Part shown: piece after piece, positions 24,998 through 32,416 of the stretch
How the letters are laid out: each line of letters begins with the position of its first letter
Position numbering within the stretch: the first letter of the stretch is position 1
DNA from: Spirochaetota bacterium
Lineage (GTDB): Bacteria > Spirochaetota > Brachyspiria > Brachyspirales > JACRPF01
Assembly (NCBI GenBank): GCA_016214035.1
Contig: JACRPF010000008.1
Span: 1-64,000 of the forward strand
Reading direction: 5' to 3'
Length of the DNA: 64,000 nucleotides
The notes under the pieces: generated by a model
Database searches by the model: none
The model's input: the letters and a program-made list of their open reading frames with translations, nothing else
What the model was told of the DNA's origin: nothing
Translations under genes and position numbers: made by a program

Positions 24998-25025
24998 TTG
25001 CGGATGTGATTGTTTCTGATAGAAT
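24998..25025 (+). promoter_or_regulatory. Sigma-70 promoter of maf
   Basis: TTGCGG, 16 bases, TAGAAT, ending 15 bases before the maf start codon. The leader would be very short, in keeping with the weak ribosome binding site there. Confidence 0.45.
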
Positions 25026-25040
25026 ACGCATCACAGACTT

Positions 25041-25616
25041 ATGACAATCGTACTTGCATCGCAGTCAAAACAACGCGACGAGCTCCTTCGTCAGATCGGC
25101 ATTCACCCCGTCATCAATCCGGTCCATATCGATGAAGCGCCGTATTTTGTCGGCATGAAAAACTATCGCGCAACACTCAAAGAAATAGGTCTGGCAAAGG
25201 CGGCGGCGGCGAAACATAAATTCAGAAACAGCATTATCATCGGCGCCGATACGGTTATCATGCTGAACAACAGGGTCTATGGAAAACCGAAGACTGACGC
25301 CGGCATGCGAGACATGCTCCGTACCTTCTCAGGGAAAAAGCACACCGTTATAACCGGTGTGGGCGTCATCAATACCGGGACGGGGAAGACTTTATCGGCA
25401 TACGCCGAAAGCGAAGTATGGTTCAAGAAACTCACCGAACGCGATATCACGTGGTATATTCGTACCGGCGAACCTTCAGGCAGGGCCGGAAGTTATGCCA
25501 TTCAGGGAAAAGGCGCCGTCCTTATCAGGAAGATCACAGGATCCTATTCGAATATCGTCGGGCTTCCGCTTGAACTTGTCGCTACGATGCTTGTCTCTGC
25601 GGGCTACCGTTTCTGA
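25041..25616 (+). CDS. maf: Maf-family nucleoside triphosphate pyrophosphatase
   Basis: 191 residues, normal length. Maf proteins hydrolyse non-canonical or pyrimidine NTPs to NMPs and guard against misincorporation. Visible signatures: 'LASQSKQRDELLRQIG' at the N-terminus (usual SxSxxR pattern), the 'VHIDE' strand, 'GADTVI' with the metal-binding Asp near 70, 'YGKP' and 'GSYAIQGKGAVLI' near the C-terminus. The gene stands alone on the plus strand and converges on the ferritin gene with a 4-base gap. It falls in the general YhdE/Maf group. Confidence 0.9.
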   Translation: MTIVLASQSKQRDELLRQIGIHPVINPVHIDEAPYFVGMKNYRATLKEIGLAKAAAAKHKFRNSIIIGADTVIMLNNRVYGKPKTDAGMRDMLRTFSGKKHTVITGVGVINTGTGKTLSAYAESEVWFKKLTERDITWYIRTGEPSGRAGSYAIQGKGAVLIRKITGSYSNIVGLPLELVATMLVSAGYRF

Positions 25617-25620
25617 CCGG

Positions 25621-26112
25621 CTACTCGCGCCGGCCGAGTTCCGCATCGATCATAAAGAGCGCGCCGAGATTTTCCTTCGCGAGCGTAAGCTTATCGACGA
25701 TAGTCCGCGCATGATCCTCTTCCTCAACCTGCTCATTGACGAACCAGTCCAGAAACCGCTCGGTAGCGGTGTCCTTCTCCGCGCGGGCAAGTTCGACCAG
25801 CGAATGTATCATCCCGGTGACCTTCTGCTCGTGGTCATATGCCATTGAGAACGCATCAAGCGGCGATTTCCATTCTTTCTGCGGCGCGGCGATGGCATCC
25901 AGAGACACTCGTCCGCCCCGGTCAAAGATATATTTATATATCCTCATTGCATGCCCCTGCTCTTCGCCGAACTGCTTTGCGTTCCAGTGCGCAAAACCCT
26001 TGAACGTATGCGATTCAAAATACGACGCCATGGCGAGATACAGATACGCCGAATACAGTTCCGCGTTTATCTGCCTGTTCAACGCTTCTTCAATTTTTGT
26101 GCTGATTACCAT
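25621..26112 (-). CDS. ftn: Non-haem ferritin
   Basis: 163 residues, the usual length of bacterial FtnA. The four-helix-bundle ferroxidase ligands are in place: E in 'QINAELYSAYLYLAMASYFE', the 'EEQGHAMRIYKYIFDRGG' helix with E..H, and the C-terminal 'FLDWFVNEQVEEEDHARTIV' helix carrying E..E. It stores iron as a ferric core in a 24-mer in the cytoplasm. The start is well supported by GGAGGG before ATG 26112. It converges on maf with almost no gap, so transcripts from the two may interfere. Confidence 0.93.
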   Translation of the reverse strand: MVISTKIEEALNRQINAELYSAYLYLAMASYFESHTFKGFAHWNAKQFGEEQGHAMRIYKYIFDRGGRVSLDAIAAPQKEWKSPLDAFSMAYDHEQKVTGMIHSLVELARAEKDTATERFLDWFVNEQVEEEDHARTIVDKLTLAKENLGALFMIDAELGRRE

Positions 26113-26215
26113 TTGACCCTCCGTGCTGTGTTACCGCATATCTCTACAAGCGGTGTATGCATTAAATGTAATAATAATTGCGTTCAAGTCAACGGCATGG
26201 GAAATCGGGTGCAAC

Positions 26216-26244
26216 TTGATAATCTCATCGTACTCCTGTATAAT
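26216..26244 (+). promoter_or_regulatory. Near-consensus sigma-70 promoter
   Basis: TTGATA, 17 bases, TATAAT. The predicted transcript start near 26251 is 24 bases before the GTG at 26275, which rules out the more upstream in-frame ATGs for that gene. Confidence 0.75.
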
Positions 26245-26274
26245 CCGTCTATCTTTCCCGACGAAGGAGCTATT

Positions 26275-27210
26275 GTGCATTCGTTCATACGCGTAGCACT
26301 GTTCGTCATAGCAGCCGCAGCCGTTTTCGCGATTGAGCCTTCATATGAGGAATACATCTTTTTGTCATCCTCGGGGTATGGAGAGGTCCGCATACATGTC
26401 ACGACTACGAGCAATCTCGGCGTAAGCGGTGTTGAAGCGCTTTTTTCAGACCTGAAAAACAAGCGTCCCGCGCTGGCGCTTTCCTACTACGCAACATCAT
26501 TGCGCTATCCGCTGTATCACCATTATGCAACCATATCGTTCTCACGGCTTGAAGATATTTCCGCACTTCCAATCGACGCCCTGCCGTTTCTCGGCGCGCG
26601 GACTTTTTCGCTGACAAGCACGAATCTCACGAATATATTCTCTATTATACTCGCGCCGCTGAACCCAGAGATACCCTCTTCAGTAACCGCGCCTATCATC
26701 ACCAATCTTTCAGATGAACTTGCTGAACGTCTGGCCGCACGCCGCATGACAAATTACACGGTACAGCAAAGCATTGTCCCCCGGACGTATATGCTTGAAG
26801 TCATTCTCCCGTGGGTAGTGAATTCCAACAGCACCACCAACGGAACCGTGATTACGAACGGCATCCGGTGGGAACTTCCATATACGGCATCTGCAGGGGC
26901 TCTCTACAGTGTTATCCTCCCCAATGACATGGTATCAAAACGAAAATACCGCGTATTCCAGGGTGAAAGCAGTTTTCCGCTTACCAGTGTTTCAGTTCAT
27001 TTAACACCGGTTGATTTTGTAATCTTTGAGCATCTGAAAACAAAGAAAAACGATATTTTCAAATCACGTTATCATCATGCCGTTTCGTGCAATATCCGGA
27101 AAAAAGATATTGCCCGCGGATACTGCGAATATGAGGCTGAAATCGTTACCGCAGGAAATTCCGGCGGTTTTGAAAAATGGCATGTCAGCGACCGTTTTCG
27201 CCTGGAATAA
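26275..27210 (+). CDS. Exported protein of unknown family
   Basis: 311 residues from GTG 26275, chosen because GAAGGAG lies six bases upstream and the promoter at 26216–26244 excludes the longer frame. The N-terminus ('RVALFVIAAAAVFA') is a signal peptide of about 20 residues. The mature part is beta-rich with many Thr, Ser and Asn, and no domain I recognise; a repeated use of 'TSTNLTNIF'-like Thr/Asn runs is typical of secreted proteins in this genome. It is monocistronic by position. Function unknown. Confidence 0.7.
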   Translation: MHSFIRVALFVIAAAAVFAIEPSYEEYIFLSSSGYGEVRIHVTTTSNLGVSGVEALFSDLKNKRPALALSYYATSLRYPLYHHYATISFSRLEDISALPIDALPFLGARTFSLTSTNLTNIFSIILAPLNPEIPSSVTAPIITNLSDELAERLAARRMTNYTVQQSIVPRTYMLEVILPWVVNSNSTTNGTVITNGIRWELPYTASAGALYSVILPNDMVSKRKYRVFQGESSFPLTSVSVHLTPVDFVIFEHLKTKKNDIFKSRYHHAVSCNIRKKDIARGYCEYEAEIVTAGNSGGFEKWHVSDRFRLE

Positions 27211-27409
27211 TATATATTTCACTAGTATGATTGTATTGATTTTCATGACGACATCGCAGTCATACAATAAAATGTATTATTTATAGACATTCTTATATCG
27301 TCAATTTTTTTGGGACTGCATATGACAATTATAAATCCTTGTTTTTCCTTAAAAATCGATGATTTTATCGCTGGATTTCATGTTTCGCGGTGTTTATCGG
27401 CATCAAATC
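27211..27409. other. AT-rich intergenic stretch upstream of grpE
   Basis: About 200 bases without an ORF. I see no convincing sigma-70 boxes, and the CIRCE consensus (TTAGCACTC–N9–GAGTGCTAA) is absent. Two structured elements follow, at 27410 and 27439. Confidence 0.5.
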
Positions 27410-27431
27410 AGGCATGTTTGGCATGCCTTTT
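27410..27431 (+). terminator. Stem-loop with T-run before the grpE operon
   Basis: AGGCATG, loop TTTGG, CATGCCT, then TTTT. A terminator of the upstream transcript or a leader element of the chaperone operon; sequence alone does not decide. Confidence 0.45.
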
Positions 27432-27438
27432 GCTAAAT

Positions 27439-27463
27439 ATTAGTGAACGCTTTCGTTACTAAT
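27439..27463 (+). promoter_or_regulatory. Bulged palindrome in the chaperone operon leader
   Basis: ATTAGT-G-AACG, loop CTTT, CGTT-ACTAAT: ten paired bases with a single bulged G. It lies 47 bases before the grpE start codon and could be an operator or mRNA stem controlling heat-shock expression. It does not match CIRCE. Confidence 0.45.
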
Positions 27464-27509
27464 GTAAATATCAACGTATGCGTTCTTTGAAACTAAAAGA
27501 GTAAAAAAA

Positions 27510-28079
27510 ATGGAAGAAAAAGACCCCGCCAGCACTGACGCTGCTGAAGAAACCAAAGAGAGCGGCATTGTCGATCTCATGGTGGCCAAGCAGCAGATCG
27601 AGGAACTTGAAGCCAAGGTACGCGAGTATGAAGATATTGCCAAGCGTACACGTGCCGAATCTGAAAATATGCGTAAACGCATGGAAAAAGAAAAGGCTGA
27701 ATTCCTCAAGTTTTCAAATAAAAAGCTGATTGTAAGCTTTCTGGACTTTCTTGATGACTTCGATAGGGCACTCAAGACCGATATCAAGGATGCACGGGAT
27801 TTCTTTGACGGTATGACGCTTATTCACAAGCGTCTGATCAACATCCTCGATTCTTACGGGGTCAAAGAGATCGCGGCGCTGAACACTGAATTCGATCCGA
27901 ACATCCATGAAGCGATAAGTCTGGAAGAAAGCAGTGATTACGATCACGAAAAGGTCATCGAGGTGTACCAGAAAGGCTATAAGATGTACGATGACGTGAT
28001 ACGTACCGTTAAAGTGCGTGTCGGCCGCCCGAAACCGCAGGCAGCGGAACAGCCGGCCGAGATGAATAACAATAATTGA
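27510..28079 (+). CDS. grpE: GrpE nucleotide exchange factor
   Basis: 189 residues. GrpE releases ADP from DnaK and completes the Hsp70 cycle. The long N-terminal helix (about 25–75, 'QIEELEAKVREYEDIAKRTRAESENMRKRMEKEKAE') and the beta-wing region with 'GVKEIAALNTEFDPNIHEAI' (about 120–140) and 'YDDVIRTVKVRVGRPK' near the end are family hallmarks. The C-terminal Asn tail is short. First gene of grpE–dnaK–dnaJ, all rightward. There is no hrcA beside it and no CIRCE element upstream, so control is not of the common HrcA type or acts through the leader palindrome. Confidence 0.93.
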   Translation: MEEKDPASTDAAEETKESGIVDLMVAKQQIEELEAKVREYEDIAKRTRAESENMRKRMEKEKAEFLKFSNKKLIVSFLDFLDDFDRALKTDIKDARDFFDGMTLIHKRLINILDSYGVKEIAALNTEFDPNIHEAISLEESSDYDHEKVIEVYQKGYKMYDDVIRTVKVRVGRPKPQAAEQPAEMNNNN

Positions 28080-28116
28080 TCTATCAATAAAATGAGAACC
28101 AATAAGGAGTAACAGT

Positions 28117-30060
28117 ATGGGAAAAGTAATCGGAATCGACCTCGGCACGACGAATTCGTGTGTTGCCGTTATGGAGGCGGGCAAGCCCGTTGTGATAACC
28201 AATTCTGAGGGTGCGCGCACAACGCCGTCCATCGTGGGATTCACCAGCAAAGGCGAAAAGCTTGTCGGTCAGCCGGCAAAAAACCAGATGATCACCAACC
28301 CGGAGAACACCGTATATTCCATCAAGCGTTTCATGGGAAATAATTTCTCTGAAGTCTCGATGGAAATAGCCCGTGTCCCGTATAAGGTCGTCAATGACGG
28401 CGGCACACCGAAAGTCAAGACCACCGACGGAGACTACACGCCGCAGGAAATATCCGCACGCGTATTGCAGAAGATGAAAAAAACCGCCGAAGATTATCTC
28501 GGCGAAACGGTGACTGATGCTGTAGTAACCGTCCCCGCGTATTTCAACGACTCACAGCGTCAGGCTACCAAAGATGCGGGCCGCATTGCGGGTCTCAATG
28601 TGCTGCGCATCATCAACGAACCCACCGCGGCATCGCTGGCATACGGCCTTGACAAGAAAAAAGACGAGACCGTTGCGGTCTATGACCTCGGCGGCGGCAC
28701 GTTCGACATATCCATCCTCGAACTCGGCGACGGTGTATTCGAAGTAAAAAGCACCAACGGCGATACGCATCTGGGCGGTGATGATTTCGACCAGCGCATT
28801 ATCGAGTGGCTTGTCGACAGTTTCCGCCAGTCAAACGGTATCGATCTTTCCAAGGATAAAATGGCGCTGCAGCGGCTCAAGGAATCCGCAGAAAAAGCCA
28901 AGGTTGAGCTCTCAAGTTCACTGCAAACTGACCTCAATCTGCCGTTCATCACGGCCGATCAGAACGGTCCGAAACACCTTAATATTACACTTACCCGGGC
29001 CAAATTCGAGGAACTAACCGTTGATCTGGTCGAGAAAACACGTATTCCGTGCGAAAAAGCGATACAGGATGCCGGGGTATCACTCGACGACATCGATGAA
29101 GTAATTCTTGTCGGCGGATCGACACGCATTCCCGCCGTTCAGAAAATCGTTAAGGAACTGTTCAAAAAAGAACCCAATAAAAGCGTCAATCCGGACGAAG
29201 CGGTAGCCATCGGCGCCGCGGTGCAGGGCGGCATACTTGCCGGCGACGTCAAGGATGTGCTCCTGCTCGACGTGACCCCGCTCTCGCTCGGCATAGAGAC
29301 GCTCGGGAGCGTAATGACCGCGCTCATCGAACGCAACACCACCATACCGACACGCAAAAGCCAGGTATTCTCCACCGCAGCCGACAACCAGACGGCGGTA
29401 TCAATCCATGTGCTGCAGGGTGAACGGAAAATGGCGAGCGGCAACCGCACACTCGGCCGCTTTGAGCTTGTCGGCATACCGCCTGCTCCGCGCGGCATAC
29501 CGCAGATCGAAGTTACCTTCGATATCGATGCGAACGGCATCGTACACGTTTCCGCGAAAGACCTTGCCACACAGAAGGAACAGAAAATACGCATTGAAAG
29601 CTCGAGCGGACTCAATGAAGATGAGATCAAGAAGATGGTGCGCGAGGCCGAAGAACATTCGGAAGAAGACAAACAGCTCCGGGAAAAATCGGAAGCGCGC
29701 AACAATGCCGACCATTGGGTCTATCAGACCGAAAAATCGCTCAAAGAATACGGCGATAAAGTCCCCGAGACCGACAAGAAAGAGCTTGAAAAAAAGATCG
29801 GCGAGCTCAAGGCGATACTCGACTCAGGCAGCGCTGAGGACCTCAAGAAAAAGACCGATGAGCTTACCGCAGTCTGGAACAAGCTTGCGGAGATGATGTA
29901 CAAAGATGCCGCGGCGAAAGGACAGCAGCCGGGAGCTGAAAATGCGGGACCGCAGGCCGGGCCGGGACAGGAGAACGCAGGCTCCGGAAACGATAAGAAA
30001 AAAGACGATGTCGTCGATGCTGACTATGAAGTGGTTGATGACGACAAAAAGAAAAAGTAG
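28117..30060 (+). CDS. dnaK: Hsp70 chaperone DnaK
   Basis: 647 residues. ATP-driven folding chaperone of the cytoplasm. The nucleotide-binding domain opens with '[18 protein letters not shown]', followed by '[19 protein letters not shown]', '[18 protein letters not shown]' and '[14 protein letters not shown]', all textbook. The substrate-binding domain follows the '[16 protein letters not shown]' linker. The C-terminal tail is Gly/Gln/Asp/Lys rich and ends in a run of Lys rather than the E. coli EEV(D/K)-like ending. A strong AAGGAG site precedes the start, 38 bases after grpE. Confidence 0.98.
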   Translation: MGKVIGIDLGTTNSCVAVMEAGKPVVITNSEGARTTPSIVGFTSKGEKLVGQPAKNQMITNPENTVYSIKRFMGNNFSEVSMEIARVPYKVVNDGGTPKVKTTDGDYTPQEISARVLQKMKKTAEDYLGETVTDAVVTVPAYFNDSQRQATKDAGRIAGLNVLRIINEPTAASLAYGLDKKKDETVAVYDLGGGTFDISILELGDGVFEVKSTNGDTHLGGDDFDQRIIEWLVDSFRQSNGIDLSKDKMALQRLKESAEKAKVELSSSLQTDLNLPFITADQNGPKHLNITLTRAKFEELTVDLVEKTRIPCEKAIQDAGVSLDDIDEVILVGGSTRIPAVQKIVKELFKKEPNKSVNPDEAVAIGAAVQGGILAGDVKDVLLLDVTPLSLGIETLGSVMTALIERNTTIPTRKSQVFSTAADNQTAVSIHVLQGERKMASGNRTLGRFELVGIPPAPRGIPQIEVTFDIDANGIVHVSAKDLATQKEQKIRIESSSGLNEDEIKKMVREAEEHSEEDKQLREKSEARNNADHWVYQTEKSLKEYGDKVPETDKKELEKKIGELKAILDSGSAEDLKKKTDELTAVWNKLAEMMYKDAAAKGQQPGAENAGPQAGPGQENAGSGNDKKKDDVVDADYEVVDDDKKKK

Positions 30061-30099
30061 ACGGATAACGGGATAACGAATGACTACGAACGGCTTCGG

Positions 30100-30116
30100 G
30101 CGGCGTGTATCGCCGC
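30100..30116. other. GC hairpin between dnaK and dnaJ
   Basis: GCGGCG, loop TGTAT, CGCCGC. No T-run follows, so it is more likely a processing or stability element than a terminator. Confidence 0.3.
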
Positions 30117-30170
30117 TCGTGCCGTTTATTGAACCGGTGCTTCATACAGGCTTCGTCAAAGGCGGCAGAT

Positions 30171-31325
30171 ATGGCTGAGAAAAAAGATTACTACGATGTC
30201 CTCGGGGTAGCGCGTGATGCCACCAAGGATGACATAAAAAAATCATACCGCAAGCTCGTGATGCAGTATCACCCCGACCGCAATAAAAACGACAAAGGGG
30301 CCGAAGACAAATTCAAAGAGGCTACCGAAGCCTACGAGATACTCTCGGACGAAAAGAAACGCGCGCAGTACGACCGTTTCGGCCACGCGGGTGTTCACAG
30401 CGATTTTTATGACGCATATTCACGCTCAGGCGGACAATGGCAGTCCGACGCCTTCTCGGATTTCTTCAAGAACCGTAATGATGCTTTCGACGACATCGGA
30501 GATATTTTCAGCTCGATATTCGGGTTTGACACCGGCGGCGGTGAGGGCCGCGGTTCCGGACGCAGACGCGGCAGCGACCTTCGCTATGACGTATCGCTCA
30601 CGCTTGAGGAGGTCGCTCTCGGCAAGAAGATGGAAATATCCATCAAGAAAAACGACACCTGCGACACCTGCGGCGGCAGCGGTGCGGAAAAAGGCAGCAA
30701 ACCGATTACCTGCGTGGAATGCGCGGGACGCGGCCAGGTACGCCGCGCGCAGGGATTCTTCAGCATATCAACCACCTGTCCGCGATGCCGGGGCACCGGA
30801 CAGATCATCAGTAATCCGTGTAAATCATGCCACGGCAGCGGATTGGCCAGCAAGACGAAAACGCTCTCGGTGAATATACCCGCCGGCGTGGATAATAATA
30901 CGCAGGTTCGTGTGCCCGGAGAAGGTGAAGCCGGAATGAACGGCGGGACGAACGGCGACCTGTATCTCTTCATCCATGTTAAAGAACACGATTTCTTTCT
31001 GCGCGACGGCCATGATCTGATTACCGAAGTCCCGATATCAATCGTTCAGGCATCGCTCGGATGCGAACTTCTTGTCGCTACCATCGACGGCAAAAAGGTT
31101 AAAATAAAAGTGCCCGAGGCGACCACCAGCGGCAAAGTATTCAGGATACGTCATCAGGGAATACCGCAGGTCAGTTATTCATCACGCGGCGACATGCTGG
31201 TGCGTGTCATCATCGAACCGCCGCGGGCGCTGACGGGACGTCAACGGCAGATGCTCGAGGATCTGCAGAAAACGCTCAACGAAAAAGACGAGCCGAAACC
31301 CCGGAAACCGTTCGCCGGCGAATAG
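30171..31325 (+). CDS. dnaJ: Hsp40 co-chaperone DnaJ
   Basis: 384 residues from ATG 30171 (AAAGGCGG upstream; the longer frame adds 22 residues without homology). It stimulates DnaK ATP hydrolysis and delivers clients. J domain at 5–70 with the invariant HPD in 'MQYHPDRNK'; a Gly/Phe-rich region around 115–140; four CxxCxGxG zinc-binding repeats (CDTCGGSG, CVECAGRG, CPRCRGTG, CKSCHGSG) around 155–230; then the two beta-barrel client-binding domains. Complete type I DnaJ. It closes the chaperone operon. Confidence 0.97.
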   Translation: MAEKKDYYDVLGVARDATKDDIKKSYRKLVMQYHPDRNKNDKGAEDKFKEATEAYEILSDEKKRAQYDRFGHAGVHSDFYDAYSRSGGQWQSDAFSDFFKNRNDAFDDIGDIFSSIFGFDTGGGEGRGSGRRRGSDLRYDVSLTLEEVALGKKMEISIKKNDTCDTCGGSGAEKGSKPITCVECAGRGQVRRAQGFFSISTTCPRCRGTGQIISNPCKSCHGSGLASKTKTLSVNIPAGVDNNTQVRVPGEGEAGMNGGTNGDLYLFIHVKEHDFFLRDGHDLITEVPISIVQASLGCELLVATIDGKKVKIKVPEATTSGKVFRIRHQGIPQVSYSSRGDMLVRVIIEPPRALTGRQRQMLEDLQKTLNEKDEPKPRKPFAGE

Positions 31326-31374
31326 TATATTCGCTGTTCAGCAGCCATGCCCGGCAGATAAAAATATTTATAAA

Positions 31375-31406
31375 AATAAAAAAAACAGCGCCGTGAATAG
31401 CGCTGT
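31375..31406 (-). terminator. Rho-independent terminator of the rplU–prp–rpmA operon
   Basis: On the minus strand: AACAGCGC, 8-base loop, GCGCTGTT, followed by a run of T residues (the A-run at 31375–31384). It lies 33 bases past the rpmA stop codon. Confidence 0.85.
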
Positions 31407-31438
31407 TGAATTCAAAACTTGACGGAATAGACGTAACG

Positions 31439-31684
31439 TTAAGCCGGAACGACGTCCACTTTCTTGCGGCCGAATTTATTCTTGCCGAATTTCAGTACGC
31501 CCGCCGCAGTTGCGAACAGCGTATGATCCTTGCCGATACCCACGTTCTTACCCGGGTGAATTGCACGTCCGCGCTGACGAATGATGATATTGCCGGACAC
31601 GACTTGCTGCCCCGCATACATCTTGACGCCAAGGCGCTGTGCGTTACTGTCACGTCCGTTTCTTGCTCCACTTGCTCCAGCCAT
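31439..31684 (-). CDS. rpmA: 50S ribosomal protein L27 (bL27)
   Basis: 81 residues. Large-subunit protein near the peptidyl transferase centre. The sequence opens '[20 protein letters not shown]' and continues with '[21 protein letters not shown]', as in other bL27. It lacks the cleavable N-terminal extension that Prp removes in Firmicutes and relatives, since residue 2 is already the mature Ala, so the adjacent prp homologue may act on something else or be vestigial. Third gene of rplU–prp–rpmA, followed by a clear terminator. Confidence 0.96.
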   Translation of the reverse strand: MAGASGARNGRDSNAQRLGVKMYAGQQVVSGNIIIRQRGRAIHPGKNVGIGKDHTLFATAAGVLKFGKNKFGRKKVDVVPA

Positions 31685-31686
31685 AT

Positions 31687-32007
31687 TCAGCTCCTTCGTT
31701 CATTAAAGTTCATATAGTCGGGCGACTCTGCGGCCAAGTCCTTCAGTGCCGCAAGGAAACCCGCTGTAATCACATCGTACTTCGTAACATCACGCACACC
31801 GGTAACGCGAAACACAAAATCGCCTTTCGCCTTGCCGAGCGTAAAATCTGCCGCTTTCAGCGCTTTCAGCGCTTTCACCATGCCCTGCGCAAGCACGGAT
31901 GCGGCCACACACACTTCATAACCGGCTGCACCTTTCGGCGCCGCGTGACCGCAAATGGTAAGCGATGCAAGTCTGCCGTCGCTTATCTGTGCGGCTACAT
32001 CGATCAT
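31687..32007 (-). CDS. prp: Prp/YsxB-like cysteine protease between rplU and rpmA
   Basis: 106 residues from ATG 32007, four bases after the rplU stop; the longer open frame runs through rplU. The catalytic His lies in '[20 protein letters not shown]' and the catalytic Cys follows ten residues later, matching the GHA...C arrangement of ribosomal-processing protease Prp. In Firmicutes, Prp cleaves the N-terminal extension of L27. The family and gene position are as expected, but the neighbouring L27 here has no extension to cleave. An alternative label is simply YsxB/DUF464 family protein. Confidence 0.75.
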   Translation of the reverse strand: MIDVAAQISDGRLASLTICGHAAPKGAAGYEVCVAASVLAQGMVKALKALKAADFTLGKAKGDFVFRVTGVRDVTKYDVITAGFLAALKDLAAESPDYMNFNERRS

Positions 32008-32011
32008 AAGC

Positions 32012-32320
32012 TCAGACCGCGATATCCTCGATAAGCAGACGATGATACTTCTGCCGGTGTCCGCGCAGACGCCGGTAATCCTTGCGTTTCTTGTATTTAA
32101 AAACAAGAACCTTATCGCCTTTGCGCTCACCCACGACTTTCGCCGTGATGGTGACGCCCGACACATACGGGGCGCCTATCGAAACGCTTTCATCGTCTTT
32201 TTTCACGAGGAGCGCCTTGATCTCCGGTACTGCCGGATTTTCGCCGAGATAATCGATGAGGATCTTCGAACCCTTCTCGACTTTATACTGCTTACCTTTT
32301 ACTTCAACGATCGCATACAT
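32012..32320 (-). CDS. rplU: 50S ribosomal protein L21 (bL21)
   Basis: 102 residues from ATG 32320 with GGAG about ten bases upstream; seven further in-frame residues lack a site. Large-subunit protein that binds 23S rRNA. The N-terminus 'YAIVEVKGKQYKVEKGS' and the C-terminal Lys/Arg/His-rich 'YKKRKDYRRLRGHRQKYH' segment are characteristic. First gene of the rplU–prp–rpmA operon, under the near-consensus promoter at 32361–32389. Its leader contains a GGCGCCGATAACGGCG stem, possibly an autoregulatory L21-type leader. Confidence 0.95.
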   Translation of the reverse strand: MYAIVEVKGKQYKVEKGSKILIDYLGENPAVPEIKALLVKKDDESVSIGAPYVSGVTITAKVVGERKGDKVLVFKYKKRKDYRRLRGHRQKYHRLLIEDIAV

Positions 32321-32360
32321 GAAAAACGCTCCTTGTTTCATTCGCCGTTATCGGCGCCGT

Positions 32361-32389
32361 ATTATACATGTCAAACGCCTCCGGGTCAA
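32361..32389 (-). promoter_or_regulatory. Sigma-70 promoter of the rplU operon
   Basis: Minus strand: TTGACC, 17 bases, TATAAT. It lies between the rpoC stop and the rplU start, so the ribosomal operon is transcribed separately from rpoC. Confidence 0.8.
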
Positions 32390-32416
32390 CACCGGATTGC
32401 ATTATCTACCCTCTTT

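Noticed and set aside
25951-26274. Upstream extension of the exported protein at 26275
   Set aside because: The extension is antisense to ferritin and lies upstream of a near-consensus promoter that starts transcription at about 26251.
27439-27463. CIRCE element upstream of grpE
   Set aside because: The palindrome shares only the outer TTAG/CTAA type ends; the arms and 4-base loop do not match TTAGCACTC–N9–GAGTGCTAA.
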